The notes: generated by a model not told the origin, from the letters alone. DNA of 64,000 nucleotides from Pseudomonas sp. CFBP13508 (GCF_005233515.1 NZ_QFZZ01000005.1:124001-188000); one strand, 5' to 3'; counted from the stretch's first letter, positions 8,085-16,901 are shown. Numbers and translations are program-made.

Positions 8085-9626
8085 ATGACGCAAGCCAATA
8101 ACGCCGTGTACACCGATCTGAGTGTTGATGATCTGGTAAAAGAAGCCCTGAATCGCGGTGAAGGCGAGCTTGCCGATACCGGCGCTCTGGTTGTTCGCAC
8201 CGGTCACCGCACCGGCCGTTCGCCAGTCGACCGTTTCATCGTTGAAGAGCCTTCCACCCAGGCCGCTATTGCCTGGGGCCCGATCAACCGCAAGTTCCCG
8301 GCCGACAAGTTCGATGCCCTGTGGGCTCGCGTCGAGGCCTTCAACAACGCGCAAGAGCACTTCGTTTCCCACGTGCATGTAGGTGCGGCGGAAGATCACT
8401 ACCTGGCCGTGAAAATGACCACGCAGACTGCCTGGCAGAACCTGTTCGGTCGTTGCCTGTTCATCAACCCGGCCCAGTACAACCCGGCTGGCCGTGAAGA
8501 ATGGCAAGTGCTCAACGTCGCCAACTTCGAGTGCGTGCCTGAGCGTGACGGCACCAACTCCGACGGTTGCGTGATCATCAACTTCGCGCAGAAGAAAGTG
8601 CTGATCGCCGGCATGCGTTACGCCGGTGAGATGAAGAAAGCCATGTTCTCGGTGCAGAACTTCCTGCTGCCAGCCGCTGACGTGCTGCCAATGCACTGCG
8701 CTGCCAACATCGGCGAAGACGGCGACGTGACCCTGTTCTTCGGTCTGTCGGGCACCGGTAAAACCACCCTGTCGGCCGACGAAAGCCGTTACCTGATCGG
8801 TGACGACGAACACGGCTGGGGCGAGGGTGTGGTGTTCAACATCGAAGGCGGTTGCTACGCCAAGTGCATCGACCTCTCCGAGAAGAACGAGCCGGTCATC
8901 TGGAAAGCCATCAAGCACGGCGCGGTGCTGGAAAACGTGGTTATCGACGACGCCAAGCACGCCGACTACGCCGATGTCAGCCTGACCCAGAACAGCCGCG
9001 CCGCCTACCCGCTGGAGCACGTTGCCAAGCGTTCCGAGAAGAACCTGGGTGGCGAGCCAAACGCAGTGATCTTCCTGACCTGCGACCTGACCGGCGTACT
9101 GCCGCCGGTGTCGATCCTCAACGAAGAACAAGCGGCCTACCACTTCCTGTCCGGCTACACCGCGCTGGTGGGCTCGACTGAAATGGGTTCGGGCAGCGGC
9201 ATCAAGTCGACCTTCTCCACCTGCTTCGGCGCACCGTTCTTCCCGCGTCCGGCTGGCGAATACGCCGAACTGCTGATCAAGCGCATCCGCGGCTTCGGCT
9301 CCAAGGTCTATCTGGTCAACACTGGCTGGACCGGCGGCGGCTACGGCGTCGGCCAACGCTTCAACATCCCGACCACCCGCGCAGTGATCGCCGCGATCCA
9401 GAGCGGCGCACTGATCGGTGCCGCCACCGAGCACCTCGACACCATCAACCTCGACGTGCCACTGGCCGTTCCGGGCGTCGACACCAACCTGCTCAACCCA
9501 CGCAACACCTGGGCTGACAAGGCAGCGTACGACGAGGCAGCGAAAGCACTGGCCGGTCTGTTCATCGAGAACTTCAAGAAGTTCGAAGTGAGCGACGCGA
9601 TCAAGGCGGCTGGGCCGAAGTTGTAA
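8085..9626 (+). CDS. pckA: Phosphoenolpyruvate carboxykinase (ATP)
   Basis: A 513-residue gluconeogenic enzyme converting oxaloacetate and ATP to phosphoenolpyruvate. Landmarks are the substrate arginine in HRTGRSPVDRF, the P-loop GLSGTGKTTLSAD (kinase-1a), the metal site LIGDDEHGWG and the nucleotide-binding VNTGWTGGGYGVG. An in-frame upstream extension to 7935 exists, but similarity begins at MTQANNAVYTD (8085). A strong intrinsic terminator follows 20 bases after the stop. Confidence 0.97.
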   Translation: MTQANNAVYTDLSVDDLVKEALNRGEGELADTGALVVRTGHRTGRSPVDRFIVEEPSTQAAIAWGPINRKFPADKFDALWARVEAFNNAQEHFVSHVHVGAAEDHYLAVKMTTQTAWQNLFGRCLFINPAQYNPAGREEWQVLNVANFECVPERDGTNSDGCVIINFAQKKVLIAGMRYAGEMKKAMFSVQNFLLPAADVLPMHCAANIGEDGDVTLFFGLSGTGKTTLSADESRYLIGDDEHGWGEGVVFNIEGGCYAKCIDLSEKNEPVIWKAIKHGAVLENVVIDDAKHADYADVSLTQNSRAAYPLEHVAKRSEKNLGGEPNAVIFLTCDLTGVLPPVSILNEEQAAYHFLSGYTALVGSTEMGSGSGIKSTFSTCFGAPFFPRPAGEYAELLIKRIRGFGSKVYLVNTGWTGGGYGVGQRFNIPTTRAVIAAIQSGALIGAATEHLDTINLDVPLAVPGVDTNLLNPRNTWADKAAYDEAAKALAGLFIENFKKFEVSDAIKAAGPKL

Positions 9627-9645
9627 GTAGCGGTTTGCAGTGAAT

Positions 9646-9674
9646 AAAAAACCGCCCTTTGGGGGCGGTTTTTT
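9646..9674 (+). terminator. Rho-independent terminator of pckA
   Basis: AAAAAACCGCCC, loop TTTG, GGGCGGTTTTTT: a GC stem with A- and T-tracts, so it may work in both directions. Confidence 0.92.
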
Positions 9675-9734
9675 ATTTCCGATCTGAAATGCAGCTTGGT
9701 TGGACTCAAAGACGTGGCTTGCCCTGGCTATGTG

Positions 9735-10022
9735 TCAATCAGCCAGTGCACTCAGCACATGGACAGGATCGTTATGAATGGCCTTGAGTAGTGCTTTGGC
9801 CGGGCCAGTCGGCTGACGACGACCTTGCTCCCAATTGCGTAACGTTCCCAATTGGACATCGATCAAGGCTGCGAACTTTGCCTGCGTCATTCCCGTCGCT
9901 TTGCGAATCTGTTTAACCTGTAATGCATCCACATGGAATTCGCGGGACGGCTTTTTTTCACCCCGAAGAATCTCATCCATTTCCTGCACGCTTTCCATCA
10001 GCTCATCAAAAAACTTGCTCAT
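9735..10022 (-). CDS. HigA/NadS-type HTH antitoxin
   Basis: A 95-residue Xre-type DNA-binding antitoxin. The helix-turn-helix is at about residues 35-75 (KQIRKATGMTQAKFAALIDV followed by LGTLRNWEQGRRQPTG), as in the HigA/NadS family. Order is toxin first, antitoxin second, with two bases between; the antitoxin's GGAGGT ribosome binding site lies in the last codons of the toxin gene, so the two are coupled. It should repress its own promoter upstream of the toxin. A decayed relative with the same DWEQGRRQPTG stretch occurs at 43829. Confidence 0.86.
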   Translation of the reverse strand: MSKFFDELMESVQEMDEILRGEKKPSREFHVDALQVKQIRKATGMTQAKFAALIDVQLGTLRNWEQGRRQPTGPAKALLKAIHNDPVHVLSALAD

Positions 10023-10024
10023 GG

Positions 10025-10339
10025 TTACCTCCAGTTTCCAATCATGGCCTTCAGTGCTTTCCGTTCGTCATGGGTAAGATCCTGCTGCTCGTTTTTTGGA
10101 TAAATCATCAACAACGCGATCTGTGATGCTGAAACGAAGTGGTAGTAGATAACCCGTGCGCCACCCCGTTTTCCATGGCCTTTGGAGGCGACTCGTGCTT
10201 TACGCACCCCGCCGGTTCCTTCGATTACATCGCCAATAGACGGGTTTGCGACCAACTGCTTTTGAAAGGTGGCGTAGGCATCGTCGTCCAGTAACTCTCT
10301 TACTCGGCGGGTGAAGACTGAAGTCTCAATAAAAATCAT
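10025..10339 (-). CDS. RelE/HigB-like toxin
   Basis: A 104-residue RelE-superfamily toxin paired with the downstream HTH antitoxin. The core GTGGVRKARVASKGHGKRGGARVIYYHF (near residues 43-70) and LLMIYPKNEQQDL are characteristic of HigB2-type ribosome-dependent mRNA interferases. The ATG at 10339 is preferred; a TTG two codons upstream is possible. The gene appears intact. Activity against mRNA is inferred from the family. Confidence 0.85.
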   Translation of the reverse strand: MIFIETSVFTRRVRELLDDDAYATFQKQLVANPSIGDVIEGTGGVRKARVASKGHGKRGGARVIYYHFVSASQIALLMIYPKNEQQDLTHDERKALKAMIGNWR

Positions 10340-10345
10340 GGTCAA

Positions 10346-10674
10346 TGTACGCCAGTGACTTACTTTCAGGCAATGCTGAAGTGTTGATAACGATGACTGG
10401 TGCCTGGTCGCCGACAGATGATGGCGGCGATCAGGCTGCTCGCCTTAGGCAGGGGCTTTCCAGTTGAGCATCTGTGTCTGCGCGACTTGCAGCAGCTCGC
10501 AGCCGTCCTGTCAGCAGGTACAGAGCGTGGGTGATGTGGGTGTCGCTGATCAAAGCAGCGACACCCACGACTATAGGTTCGCACCACCACCTCGCGATAG
10601 CCGACAAGGCATCGCGTGAAGTAGGAACGGGACGAACAAAGCGCCAGACGTTGCTACCGATTGTTCAACGCCTT
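10346..10674. other. Gene-free stretch with a perfect 13-bp inverted repeat at 10536-10568
   Basis: No credible gene is visible. GTGGGTGTCGCTG and CAGCGACACCCAC form a perfect stem around a 7-base loop. There is no T-tract, so it is not a standard terminator. It lies downstream of the 10675-11817 gene and upstream of the TA pair, both on the reverse strand. Confidence 0.55.
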
Positions 10675-11817
10675 TCAACGCAGATGCTGGTAACCGGAAA
10701 TATCCAGCAGGCTTGTGGTCAGTCCGGTTGCCGGGCGGTAGATCGTGCCTTTGACTGCTGAAAACGGCACGCCTTTGCTGCCCAGCGAGACAGAGCGCTC
10801 GCCTTTGTCCAGCTCGGTGAAATAGGTGTAGGACTGGCTGTGCATCTTCTTGTAGCGGGCCTCGTCGCTGACGATGGCGCCAGTGAGGCGCAGCAGATCG
10901 GCATCGGTCAGATTGAGGGTTTTGCTCAGCGGCACGCCCCAGCGCTTGAGGCAGGTCTCGGCGAGATGGCGAACGATGCGGCCGGGTTCGATCAGCGCGT
11001 TGAGGTCGCTGCTGTTGATGGGCTCGCCGCCGAGCGCCGTGGCGTTGCCAGCGAGGGTGGCGTGGCGGCCGGCCATTGGATAGATCGAGGTTTTGGTGCC
11101 AGTGGCGGTTTGCGGGATCACGCAGCTGAAGCCTTTTGAGCGCTCGTCGCGGGCATAGAACGCGATGTATTCCTTGACGTTGGATTGGAGTTTGACGCGG
11201 TTTTCCTGAAAGTTGCCGATGCCCGGAACTGGATCAATGGCAAAGATGTTCACCGGAATATGTTTGAGTGCAGGATCCTTGTACATTGCATTGGCGAGCA
11301 TATGGCAACTGATGCCGCCCCGACTCCAGCCGACCAGATTGACTGTGGTTGGAATAATACCGTCCTTGCGGAAAGTCTTGATGATCTGTTCCTGTAACTT
11401 TTGTTGGGTGATACTGCGGTCGCCATAGTTGTATTTGCGCCAGAGCCACGAGCCCTCGACTTTTACATCGTCAATGGGAATGCCGGCGCTTTTGAGTCGG
11501 TTATATTCCTTCTCGGTCAGTTGTTGCCGTTGCCAGTCGCACTTGCCTTTGATGATATTCACAGCGTGCTGGACGTTTTCCTCCCAGCCTTTACCAAACA
11601 GCGTTCCGGATAGCCCGTATTCCTTGGTTTTGGTGAACAGATCATCGGCCTGCAGGTTGCCGCTGCCAGGCCCGTCGACCACGATCCATTCAGCGAACTC
11701 ACGGCCGGTGTGGTGTGCAGCGAGTGTGGATACAACTTCGCCGTCCCAAAAACTTTTATGATTGATATCGAATTTGTTGGAGCCGGTACCGCAAAAGAAA
11801 ATGGTTAAAGTTGTCAT
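10675..11817 (-). CDS. Unassigned protein with alpha/beta-hydrolase-like nucleophile motif
   Basis: A 380-residue protein I cannot name. It starts MTTLTIFFCGTGSNKFD and has a GWSRGG nucleophile-elbow motif (G-x-S-x-G) near residue 164, followed by a helix (ISCHMLANAMY) and NIFAIDPVPG, the pattern of an alpha/beta-hydrolase or DUF2235-like lipase core. A late histidine (GRHATL, near residue 249) could complete a triad. No signal peptide or membrane segment is seen. Its codon use is a little less GC-rich than that of core neighbours and it sits next to a TA pair, so it may be accessory. A lipase-type secreted effector is one possibility, but no VgrG, Hcp or immunity gene is nearby. Confidence 0.6.
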   Translation of the reverse strand: MTTLTIFFCGTGSNKFDINHKSFWDGEVVSTLAAHHTGREFAEWIVVDGPGSGNLQADDLFTKTKEYGLSGTLFGKGWEENVQHAVNIIKGKCDWQRQQLTEKEYNRLKSAGIPIDDVKVEGSWLWRKYNYGDRSITQQKLQEQIIKTFRKDGIIPTTVNLVGWSRGGISCHMLANAMYKDPALKHIPVNIFAIDPVPGIGNFQENRVKLQSNVKEYIAFYARDERSKGFSCVIPQTATGTKTSIYPMAGRHATLAGNATALGGEPINSSDLNALIEPGRIVRHLAETCLKRWGVPLSKTLNLTDADLLRLTGAIVSDEARYKKMHSQSYTYFTELDKGERSVSLGSKGVPFSAVKGTIYRPATGLTTSLLDISGYQHLR

Positions 11818-12096
11818 GCTTTTGCTCTTTCGAGTGAATAAGAGCAGTCACGTTAGTTCCAGTTGGTTGTATTGATAAACGGTTTGGTTGTTTCTGTGTT
11901 TGTAAGTTCTCAGAATTGCCTTGATTGTATGGGGCGGTGTTTTTGCAGAGCGCCTGTAGTGCAATTAATATCTGCAACGCGTCAAATCGCTGATCCGATG
12001 TATCATTTCGAATCGATTGGATCCCGACCTTTTCTCGACTCGCTGAAATCGCCCGCTAGGCTTTGGGCATGGCAGCAGTCAAAGGAGTGACAGTAA

Positions 12097-14025
12097 ATGC
12101 ACCACACCCTGGAACAGGTTTTTGGTTATCCACAGTTTCGCCCCGGTCAGGAGGCCGCTGTCAGCGCGGTGCTGGCGGGGCGATCCGCGGCGGCGATCTT
12201 TCCCACCGGCTCCGGCAAATCGCTTTGCTATCAGCTGCCGGCGCTTTTACTGCCACACCTGACATTGGTGGTTTCGCCGTTGCTGGCGTTGATGCAGGAT
12301 CAACTGGCGTTTCTCAAGCGCCACGGTATCTCCGCGGGCAGCATCGATTCGGCACAAAGCCGTGAGGATGCCAACGACGTCATGGCCCGTGCGCGTTCGG
12401 GTGAATTGAAGATTCTGATGATTTCCGTCGAGCGTCTGAAAAACGAGCGGTTCCGCAACTTCTTGCAGCAGGTGCCGATCTCGTTGCTGGTAGTCGACGA
12501 AGCTCACTGTATCTCGGAATGGGGCCACAACTTTCGGCCCGACTACCTGAAATTGCCGGACTACCAGCGCCAGTTCAACATCCCGCAGGCCTTGCTGCTG
12601 ACCGCCACGGCGACACCAAAAGTCATCGCCGACATGCAGGCCAAATTCGCCATTGCTCCGGACGATGTAGTGACCACCGGTTTCTATCGGCCCAACCTCA
12701 ACCTGCTGGTCGAGCCTGTACGCGGTCAGGACAAACGTCGGCGTCTGGTCGAATGGATGAGCGAACGCCCAGGGCAACCGAGCATTGTCTATGTCACGTT
12801 GCAGAAGACCGCCGAACACATTGCCGAGCATCTCGAGCGCAACGGTATCCAGGCCGAGGCTTACCACGCAGGTTTACCCCACGATCAGCGTGAAGACATT
12901 CAACGCCGCTTCATGGCCGGGCAGTCCAATTGCATTGTCGCCACCATTGCCTTCGGCATGGGCATCGACAAGAGCGACATCCGCAACGTGGTGCATTTCG
13001 ATCTGCCCAAATCCATCGAAAACTACAGCCAGGAAATCGGCCGTGCCGGACGCGACGGACAGCCCTCCGACTGCCTGGTACTGGCTAACCGCGACAGCCT
13101 CAATGTGCTGGAAAACTTCGTCTACGGTGATACGCCCGAGCGCGACGGGATTGGCTATGTGCTCGAAGAGCTCAATGCCTCAGTTCCGGAAGGACAATGG
13201 GAGTTTCTGCTTGGGCCACTCTCGGATCAGAGCAATATTCGCTCGTTGCCGTTGAAGACTTTGCTGGTGCAGTTGGAGCTGCGAGGTCTGATTGCGCCGC
13301 GTTACGCCTATTACGCTGAGTATCGCTTCAAATATCTGCTTGAGCCTGAAGCATTGCTCCAGCGCTTCGAAGGCGAGCGCAGCGATTTCGTCGCGGCGCT
13401 CATCCGGACGTCTACGCGAGCACGCACCTGGGCCACGGTAGATTTCGAGGCGATGTACTCGCAGTATTCCGCCGAGCGCAATCGAGTGGTGACAGCGCTG
13501 GATTACTTCCAGGAAAAGGGCTGGGTCGAGCTTGAGAGCAAGCAGATGACCGAGGTCTACAATCTGCTGCAAAGTGATTTTGACAGCGACGCCCTCAGCG
13601 CTGAGCTCCACGAGTATTTCACTCGCCATGAACGGACTGAGGTGGCGCGAATTCACGCCATGCTTGACGTGTTCGCCACCGAACGCTGTCTGGGTTATCG
13701 CTTGGCCGAGTATTTCGGAGATCACAATGCCCCTCAGCGATGCGGCCATTGTTCGGTATGTCATGGCCGGGTTGCGCGGTTGCCTGAGCCGCCAGTGTTG
13801 CCGCCGCTTGTGGATAAAAATTTCGCGCAATTGTGCGGTGAACTTATCCACAGGCATGAGCAGCACACAGGCATGCTTCCGACGGCCGAGCGCCTTACGC
13901 GGTTCCTCTGCGGAATCAGCGTGCCGTTGTTCACCAAACTCAAGGCGCGGGCGATACCGGGTTTTGCTGCGTTGGAAGAGTACCCTTACGCGCAGGTACG
14001 CGATTGGGCGCAAGAGCACCTCTGA
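12097..14025 (+). CDS. recQ: RecQ-family ATP-dependent DNA helicase
   Basis: A 642-residue 3'-5' DNA helicase of recombination and fork repair. Seen in order: motif 0 (FGYPQFRPGQ), Walker A (FPTGSGKSLCYQ), DEAH box (LLVVDEAHCISEWGHNFRPDY), motif III (LTATATP), motif V (VATIAFGMGIDKSDIRNVVH) and motif VI (YSQEIGRAGRDGQ). A RecQ-CT region follows with cysteines in ERCLGYR and CGHCSVC (zinc binding). No clear HRDC domain is seen, so the protein is shorter in function than E. coli RecQ although longer in residues. Pseudomonads often carry more than one RecQ-type helicase; this may be the second kind. Confidence 0.9.
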   Translation: MHHTLEQVFGYPQFRPGQEAAVSAVLAGRSAAAIFPTGSGKSLCYQLPALLLPHLTLVVSPLLALMQDQLAFLKRHGISAGSIDSAQSREDANDVMARARSGELKILMISVERLKNERFRNFLQQVPISLLVVDEAHCISEWGHNFRPDYLKLPDYQRQFNIPQALLLTATATPKVIADMQAKFAIAPDDVVTTGFYRPNLNLLVEPVRGQDKRRRLVEWMSERPGQPSIVYVTLQKTAEHIAEHLERNGIQAEAYHAGLPHDQREDIQRRFMAGQSNCIVATIAFGMGIDKSDIRNVVHFDLPKSIENYSQEIGRAGRDGQPSDCLVLANRDSLNVLENFVYGDTPERDGIGYVLEELNASVPEGQWEFLLGPLSDQSNIRSLPLKTLLVQLELRGLIAPRYAYYAEYRFKYLLEPEALLQRFEGERSDFVAALIRTSTRARTWATVDFEAMYSQYSAERNRVVTALDYFQEKGWVELESKQMTEVYNLLQSDFDSDALSAELHEYFTRHERTEVARIHAMLDVFATERCLGYRLAEYFGDHNAPQRCGHCSVCHGRVARLPEPPVLPPLVDKNFAQLCGELIHRHEQHTGMLPTAERLTRFLCGISVPLFTKLKARAIPGFAALEEYPYAQVRDWAQEHL

Positions 14026-14030
14026 CCCCT

Positions 14031-14109
14031 GTAGGAGCTGCCGAAGGCTGCGATCTTTTGATGTTGATTTTTCATGATCAAAAGATCGCAGCCTTCGTCA
14101 GCTCCTACG
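14031..14109. repeat. REP doublet after recQ
   Basis: GTAGGAGCTGCCGAAGGC with TGCGATCTTTTGAT faces ATCAAAAGATCGCAGCC with TTCGTCAGCTCCTAC, a near-perfect inverted pair of about 30-base arms. Confidence 0.9.
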
Positions 14110-14236
14110 TCAAGTGTCATCAAGCGGGGACTCTATCCATCCGCTGAATGTCGATCATCACGCTAATAAACTTCAAAAAGCGCTGCTGCCTGACTAAGGT
14201 TGGATTCTGTCTTCGGGCCACCCACAAGAGAACAAC

Positions 14237-15463
14237 ATGAGCCAGACATCCTTCGATATTCAGCAGGCGGCGGTAATCGGTGCGGGCACCATGGGCCGCG
14301 GCATCGTCATGTGTCTGGCCAGTGCCGGCGTGAGCGTGCAGTGGGTGGACAACAATCCACAGATGCTCGAGCAAGCGCTGACAACGGTCGCCGAGACGTA
14401 TGCCCACAACGTGCGCCAGGGCCGCATTGATCAGGCCGAGGCGGATGCGCGAATGGCTCGCGTATCTGCAGCGGCGGATTACGCGGCGATCCGCAACGTC
14501 GATCTGGTGATCGAAGCGGTGTACGAGAACCTCGAGCTGAAGCAGAAGATCTTTCGCGAACTCGATGGCCTGCTCAAACCTGAGGCTCTGCTGGCGAGCA
14601 ACACCTCGGCACTGGACATCGACGCCATCGCGGCTGCGACCCGGCGCCCGGCACAGGTGCTGGGTCTGCACTTCTTCAGCCCGGCGCACATCATGAAACT
14701 GCTGGAAATCGTGCGAGGTGCGCAGACCTCGCCAGCGGCGCTGGAGGCAGCGCTGGCGCTCGGCAAACGCATGGGCAAGGTCAGCGTGGTGTCGGGCAAC
14801 TGCCACGGTTTCATCGGCAATCGCATGCTGCATCCGTATGTACTTGAAGCGCGCAAGATGCTCCTCGAGGGCGCTTATCCACACCAGATTGACGCCGCGC
14901 TGCAAGGCTTCGGCTTCGCCATGGGGCCGTTTCGCATGTACGACGTGGTCGGCATCGATCTGGAGTGGCGTGCTCGGGAGCTCGCTGGTAAAGGGCAGGA
15001 TGCGCCGCAGGTTCAGATCGATAACCGTCTGTGCGAAATGGGCCGGTTCGGGCAGAAGTCTGGTAACGGCTACTACCACTATGAGCCGGGCAGTCGCCAG
15101 GCCGAGCATGATCCCGAGGTCGATGTATTGGTGCTGCGGGTCAGTGAAGAGCTGGGTTTCCAGCGTCGCGACATCGGTGCTGAAGAAATACTTGAGCGTT
15201 GTTTGCTGGCGCTGGTCAATGAGGGCGCGAAGATCCTGCAGGAAGGCATCGCCGGCTCGGCCCATGACATCGATCTGGTGTATTTGAACGGTTATGGTTT
15301 TCCAGCAGAGAAGGGCGGGCCAATGGCCTGGGCAGATCAGCAAGGGCTGGCGGATATTCATCAGCGTTTGCTGGCGCTGGAGACGCGCCAGGGCGACCAG
15401 TGGAAGCCGGCGCGGTTGATTGGCGAGCTGGCGGCGCAGGGGAAGGGGTTTGCTGATCGCTGA
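14237..15463 (+). CDS. 3-hydroxyacyl-CoA dehydrogenase
   Basis: A 408-residue beta-oxidation-type enzyme oxidising 3-hydroxyacyl-CoA with NAD. The Rossmann motif is VIGAGTMGRGIVMCLASAG (about residues 13-31); the catalytic region is LGLHFFSPAHIMKLLEIVRG, and GNRMLHPYVLEA begins the dimerisation domain. The second C-terminal domain is duplicated (FGFAMGPFRMYDVVGID and YGFPAEKGGPMAWAD), as in stand-alone FadB-like dehydrogenases. By position it corresponds to the PA5188-type gene of P. aeruginosa. A broken thioesterase follows it on the same strand. Confidence 0.9.
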   Translation: MSQTSFDIQQAAVIGAGTMGRGIVMCLASAGVSVQWVDNNPQMLEQALTTVAETYAHNVRQGRIDQAEADARMARVSAAADYAAIRNVDLVIEAVYENLELKQKIFRELDGLLKPEALLASNTSALDIDAIAAATRRPAQVLGLHFFSPAHIMKLLEIVRGAQTSPAALEAALALGKRMGKVSVVSGNCHGFIGNRMLHPYVLEARKMLLEGAYPHQIDAALQGFGFAMGPFRMYDVVGIDLEWRARELAGKGQDAPQVQIDNRLCEMGRFGQKSGNGYYHYEPGSRQAEHDPEVDVLVLRVSEELGFQRRDIGAEEILERCLLALVNEGAKILQEGIAGSAHDIDLVYLNGYGFPAEKGGPMAWADQQGLADIHQRLLALETRQGDQWKPARLIGELAAQGKGFADR

Positions 15464-15486
15464 CACTTGTCGGCCGTGCTGACGTC

Positions 15487-15550
15487 TTCGCGAGCAGGCT
15501 CGCTCTCACAGACTATCGCGTTTCAATGTGGGAGCGAGCCTGCTCGCGAA
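15487..15550. repeat. REP doublet (GCGAGCAGGCTCGC type)
   Basis: TTCGCGAGCAGGCTCGCTCTCAC faces GTGGGAGCGAGCCTGCTCGCGAA across a short spacer, between the dehydrogenase and the thioesterase. Confidence 0.92.
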
Positions 15551-15600
15551 AGCTGTGCCGATATTTTGAATTAGCAAATAGCCTTGGGAATCCCTGATCA

Positions 15601-16031
15601 ATGTCCAACCCGACACCACAGCGCACCGACTATCCCCACTTCCAGCCCATCACCACACGCTGGCACGACAACGACGCCTACGGTCATGTCAACAACGTCA
15701 CCTACTACAGCTTCTTCGACACGGCGGTGAACACCTACCTGATTCAGGTCGGTGGCCTGGATATTCATGACGCGAAGTGGTGGGATTCGTGGTCAGTTCG
15801 GCCTGCGATTACTTTGCCTCGATCGCTTTTCCGGATTTGATCGAGATCGGGCTGCGGGTCGGCAAGCTGGGCAACAGTTCGGTGCAATACGAACTGGCTG
15901 TGTTCAAGGTTGGCGAAAGCGAGGCGTGTGCGGCGGGACGGTTCGTGCATGTGTTTGTCGATCGGGCTACCAATCAGCCGGTGCCGATTCCGGCAGGTTT
16001 GCGTGGGACGCTGGAGCGGCTGGTGATCTAG
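15601..16031 (+). pseudogene. Hotdog acyl-CoA thioesterase, single frameshift
   Basis: Two adjoining reading frames together make one 4-hydroxybenzoyl-CoA/YbgC-type thioesterase of about 143 residues. The first part (from ATG 15601) holds the catalytic signature RWHDNDAYGHVNNVTYYSFFD; after LDIHDAK the frame breaks, and the rest (VVGFVVSSACDYFASIAFPD to GTLERLVI, ending 16031) continues in the next frame. One missing G after the AAG codon at 15775-15777 restores the whole family sequence. It probably worked with the upstream 3-hydroxyacyl-CoA dehydrogenase. Either a real loss or an assembly error; the second part shows no further decay, so the lesion is recent or artefactual. Confidence 0.85.
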
Positions 16032-16037
16032 ACGCGC

Positions 16038-16075
16038 AAAAAAAATCGCAGCCACAAGGGCTGCGATTTTCGTTC
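16038..16075. terminator. Bidirectional terminator between convergent genes
   Basis: AAAAAAAATCGCAGCC, loop ACAAG, GGCTGCGATTTT: a strong stem with A-tract and T-tract, serving both the thioesterase and the glycine-zipper gene. Confidence 0.85.
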
Positions 16076-16086
16076 AAGCCTTCGCC

Positions 16087-16569
16087 TTAACGGTGGCGAT
16101 AGTACTTGTGGTGCTTGCGGTGGCCGTAGGCGTGACCGCGACCCGGATGACCACGGTCACGGTAGTAGCGACGGTCATCGTAACGGCGATCGTAGTGACG
16201 ACCATCGTCGTCATCGCGGCCCATGTAGTTACCCAGCGCACCACCAGCACCGCCACCTGCGGCGGAGCCGATCAGGCTGCCGGTGGTGCCGCCGAGACTG
16301 CGGCCAACCACGTTACCGCCAGCAGCACCCAGTGCGCCGCCGATGGCCGCTTCGCCACGGCTGTGACGGTCAGCGCCGACCGCACTACCACCCGCGCCGC
16401 CCAGGGCCGCGCCGATGGTTGAACCTGTATTGCCGCCTATAGACTGACCGACGACCGAGCCAAGAACCCCGCCCAATGCGCCGCCCACGCCGGCTTCGGC
16501 GGTGCCTCCGGCAGAAGCGAAGCCACTGACCAGGCCAAGGGACAACAAGAGAATCGAGGAGAACTTCAT
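16087..16569 (-). CDS. Glycine-zipper envelope protein
   Basis: A 160-residue secreted or membrane protein. A signal peptide is seen at the start (MKFSSILLLSLGLVSGFASA). Residues 20-115 are glycine-zipper repeats of the type GGALGGVLGSVVGQSIGG and GNVVGRSLGGTTGSLIG, which pack in membranes. The tail is rich in Asp, Arg, Tyr and His (DRRYDDRRYYRD), a likely metal- or polyanion-binding extension. Such proteins sit in the outer membrane or periplasm; no specific function is known to me. A plausible reverse-strand promoter lies in the upstream gap (TTGCAA, 18 bases, TTATTC). Confidence 0.75.
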   Translation of the reverse strand: MKFSSILLLSLGLVSGFASAGGTAEAGVGGALGGVLGSVVGQSIGGNTGSTIGAALGGAGGSAVGADRHSRGEAAIGGALGAAGGNVVGRSLGGTTGSLIGSAAGGGAGGALGNYMGRDDDDGRHYDRRYDDRRYYRDRGHPGRGHAYGHRKHHKYYRHR

Positions 16570-16731
16570 AGAGGATGAGCCTCAAAGGGATGACGGCGCC
16601 GATCCTGAGGCTCTGCATTGGGCGTGACAATCAAAATCCGACGAATAACACGACTTGTATACAAGATTGCAAGTTACTGTTTTTTCACCGGAACTTAACC
16701 GATTTTCGCCGGTCTTTAGCTACTTCGGACA

Positions 16732-16761
16732 GGCCGTTTTTATGCAAAAACGGCCTTTTTT
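16732..16761 (+). terminator. Orphan intrinsic terminator (possible sRNA end)
   Basis: GGCCGTTTTT, loop ATGC, AAAAACGGCC, then TTTTTT. There is no + strand gene upstream to account for it. Confidence 0.8.
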
Positions 16762-16813
16762 GTGGGCGGTCGAAAATCTTCGCCACGGCAGATCTGTTGC
16801 TAGGTCGATCGCT

Positions 16814-16880
16814 TTCGCGAGCAGGCTCGCTCCCACATTTGAAACGTATTCCAATTGTGGGAGCGAGCCTGCTCGCGAAG
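16814..16880. repeat. REP doublet (GCGAGCAGGCTCGC type)
   Basis: TTCGCGAGCAGGCTCGC with TCCCAC faces GTGGGAGCGAGCC with TGCTCGCGAAG across about 24 bases, downstream of the molybdopterin oxidoreductase gene. Confidence 0.92.
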
Positions 16881-16901
16881 GGGCCGGATCTGGCTCCGCG
16901 G

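Larger units (their letters stand above)
16570..16901. other. Intergenic region with palindrome, orphan terminator and REP
   Basis: No protein gene is visible. It holds CTTGTATACAAG, a perfect 12-base palindrome at 16654-16665; an intrinsic terminator at 16732-16761; and a REP doublet at 16814-16880. The terminator faces + while both neighbouring genes are on the reverse strand, so a small RNA is possible. Confidence 0.5.

Noticed and set aside
8037..9434. Long antisense frame opposite pckA
   Set aside because: Shadow of the pckA gene; no ribosome binding site or known domain.
9735..10345. Calling the 9.7-10.3 kb pair and the 43.6-44.1 kb remnant one recent duplication
   Set aside because: They share only the family core (EQGRRQPTG and KRGG regions); the rest differs too much.
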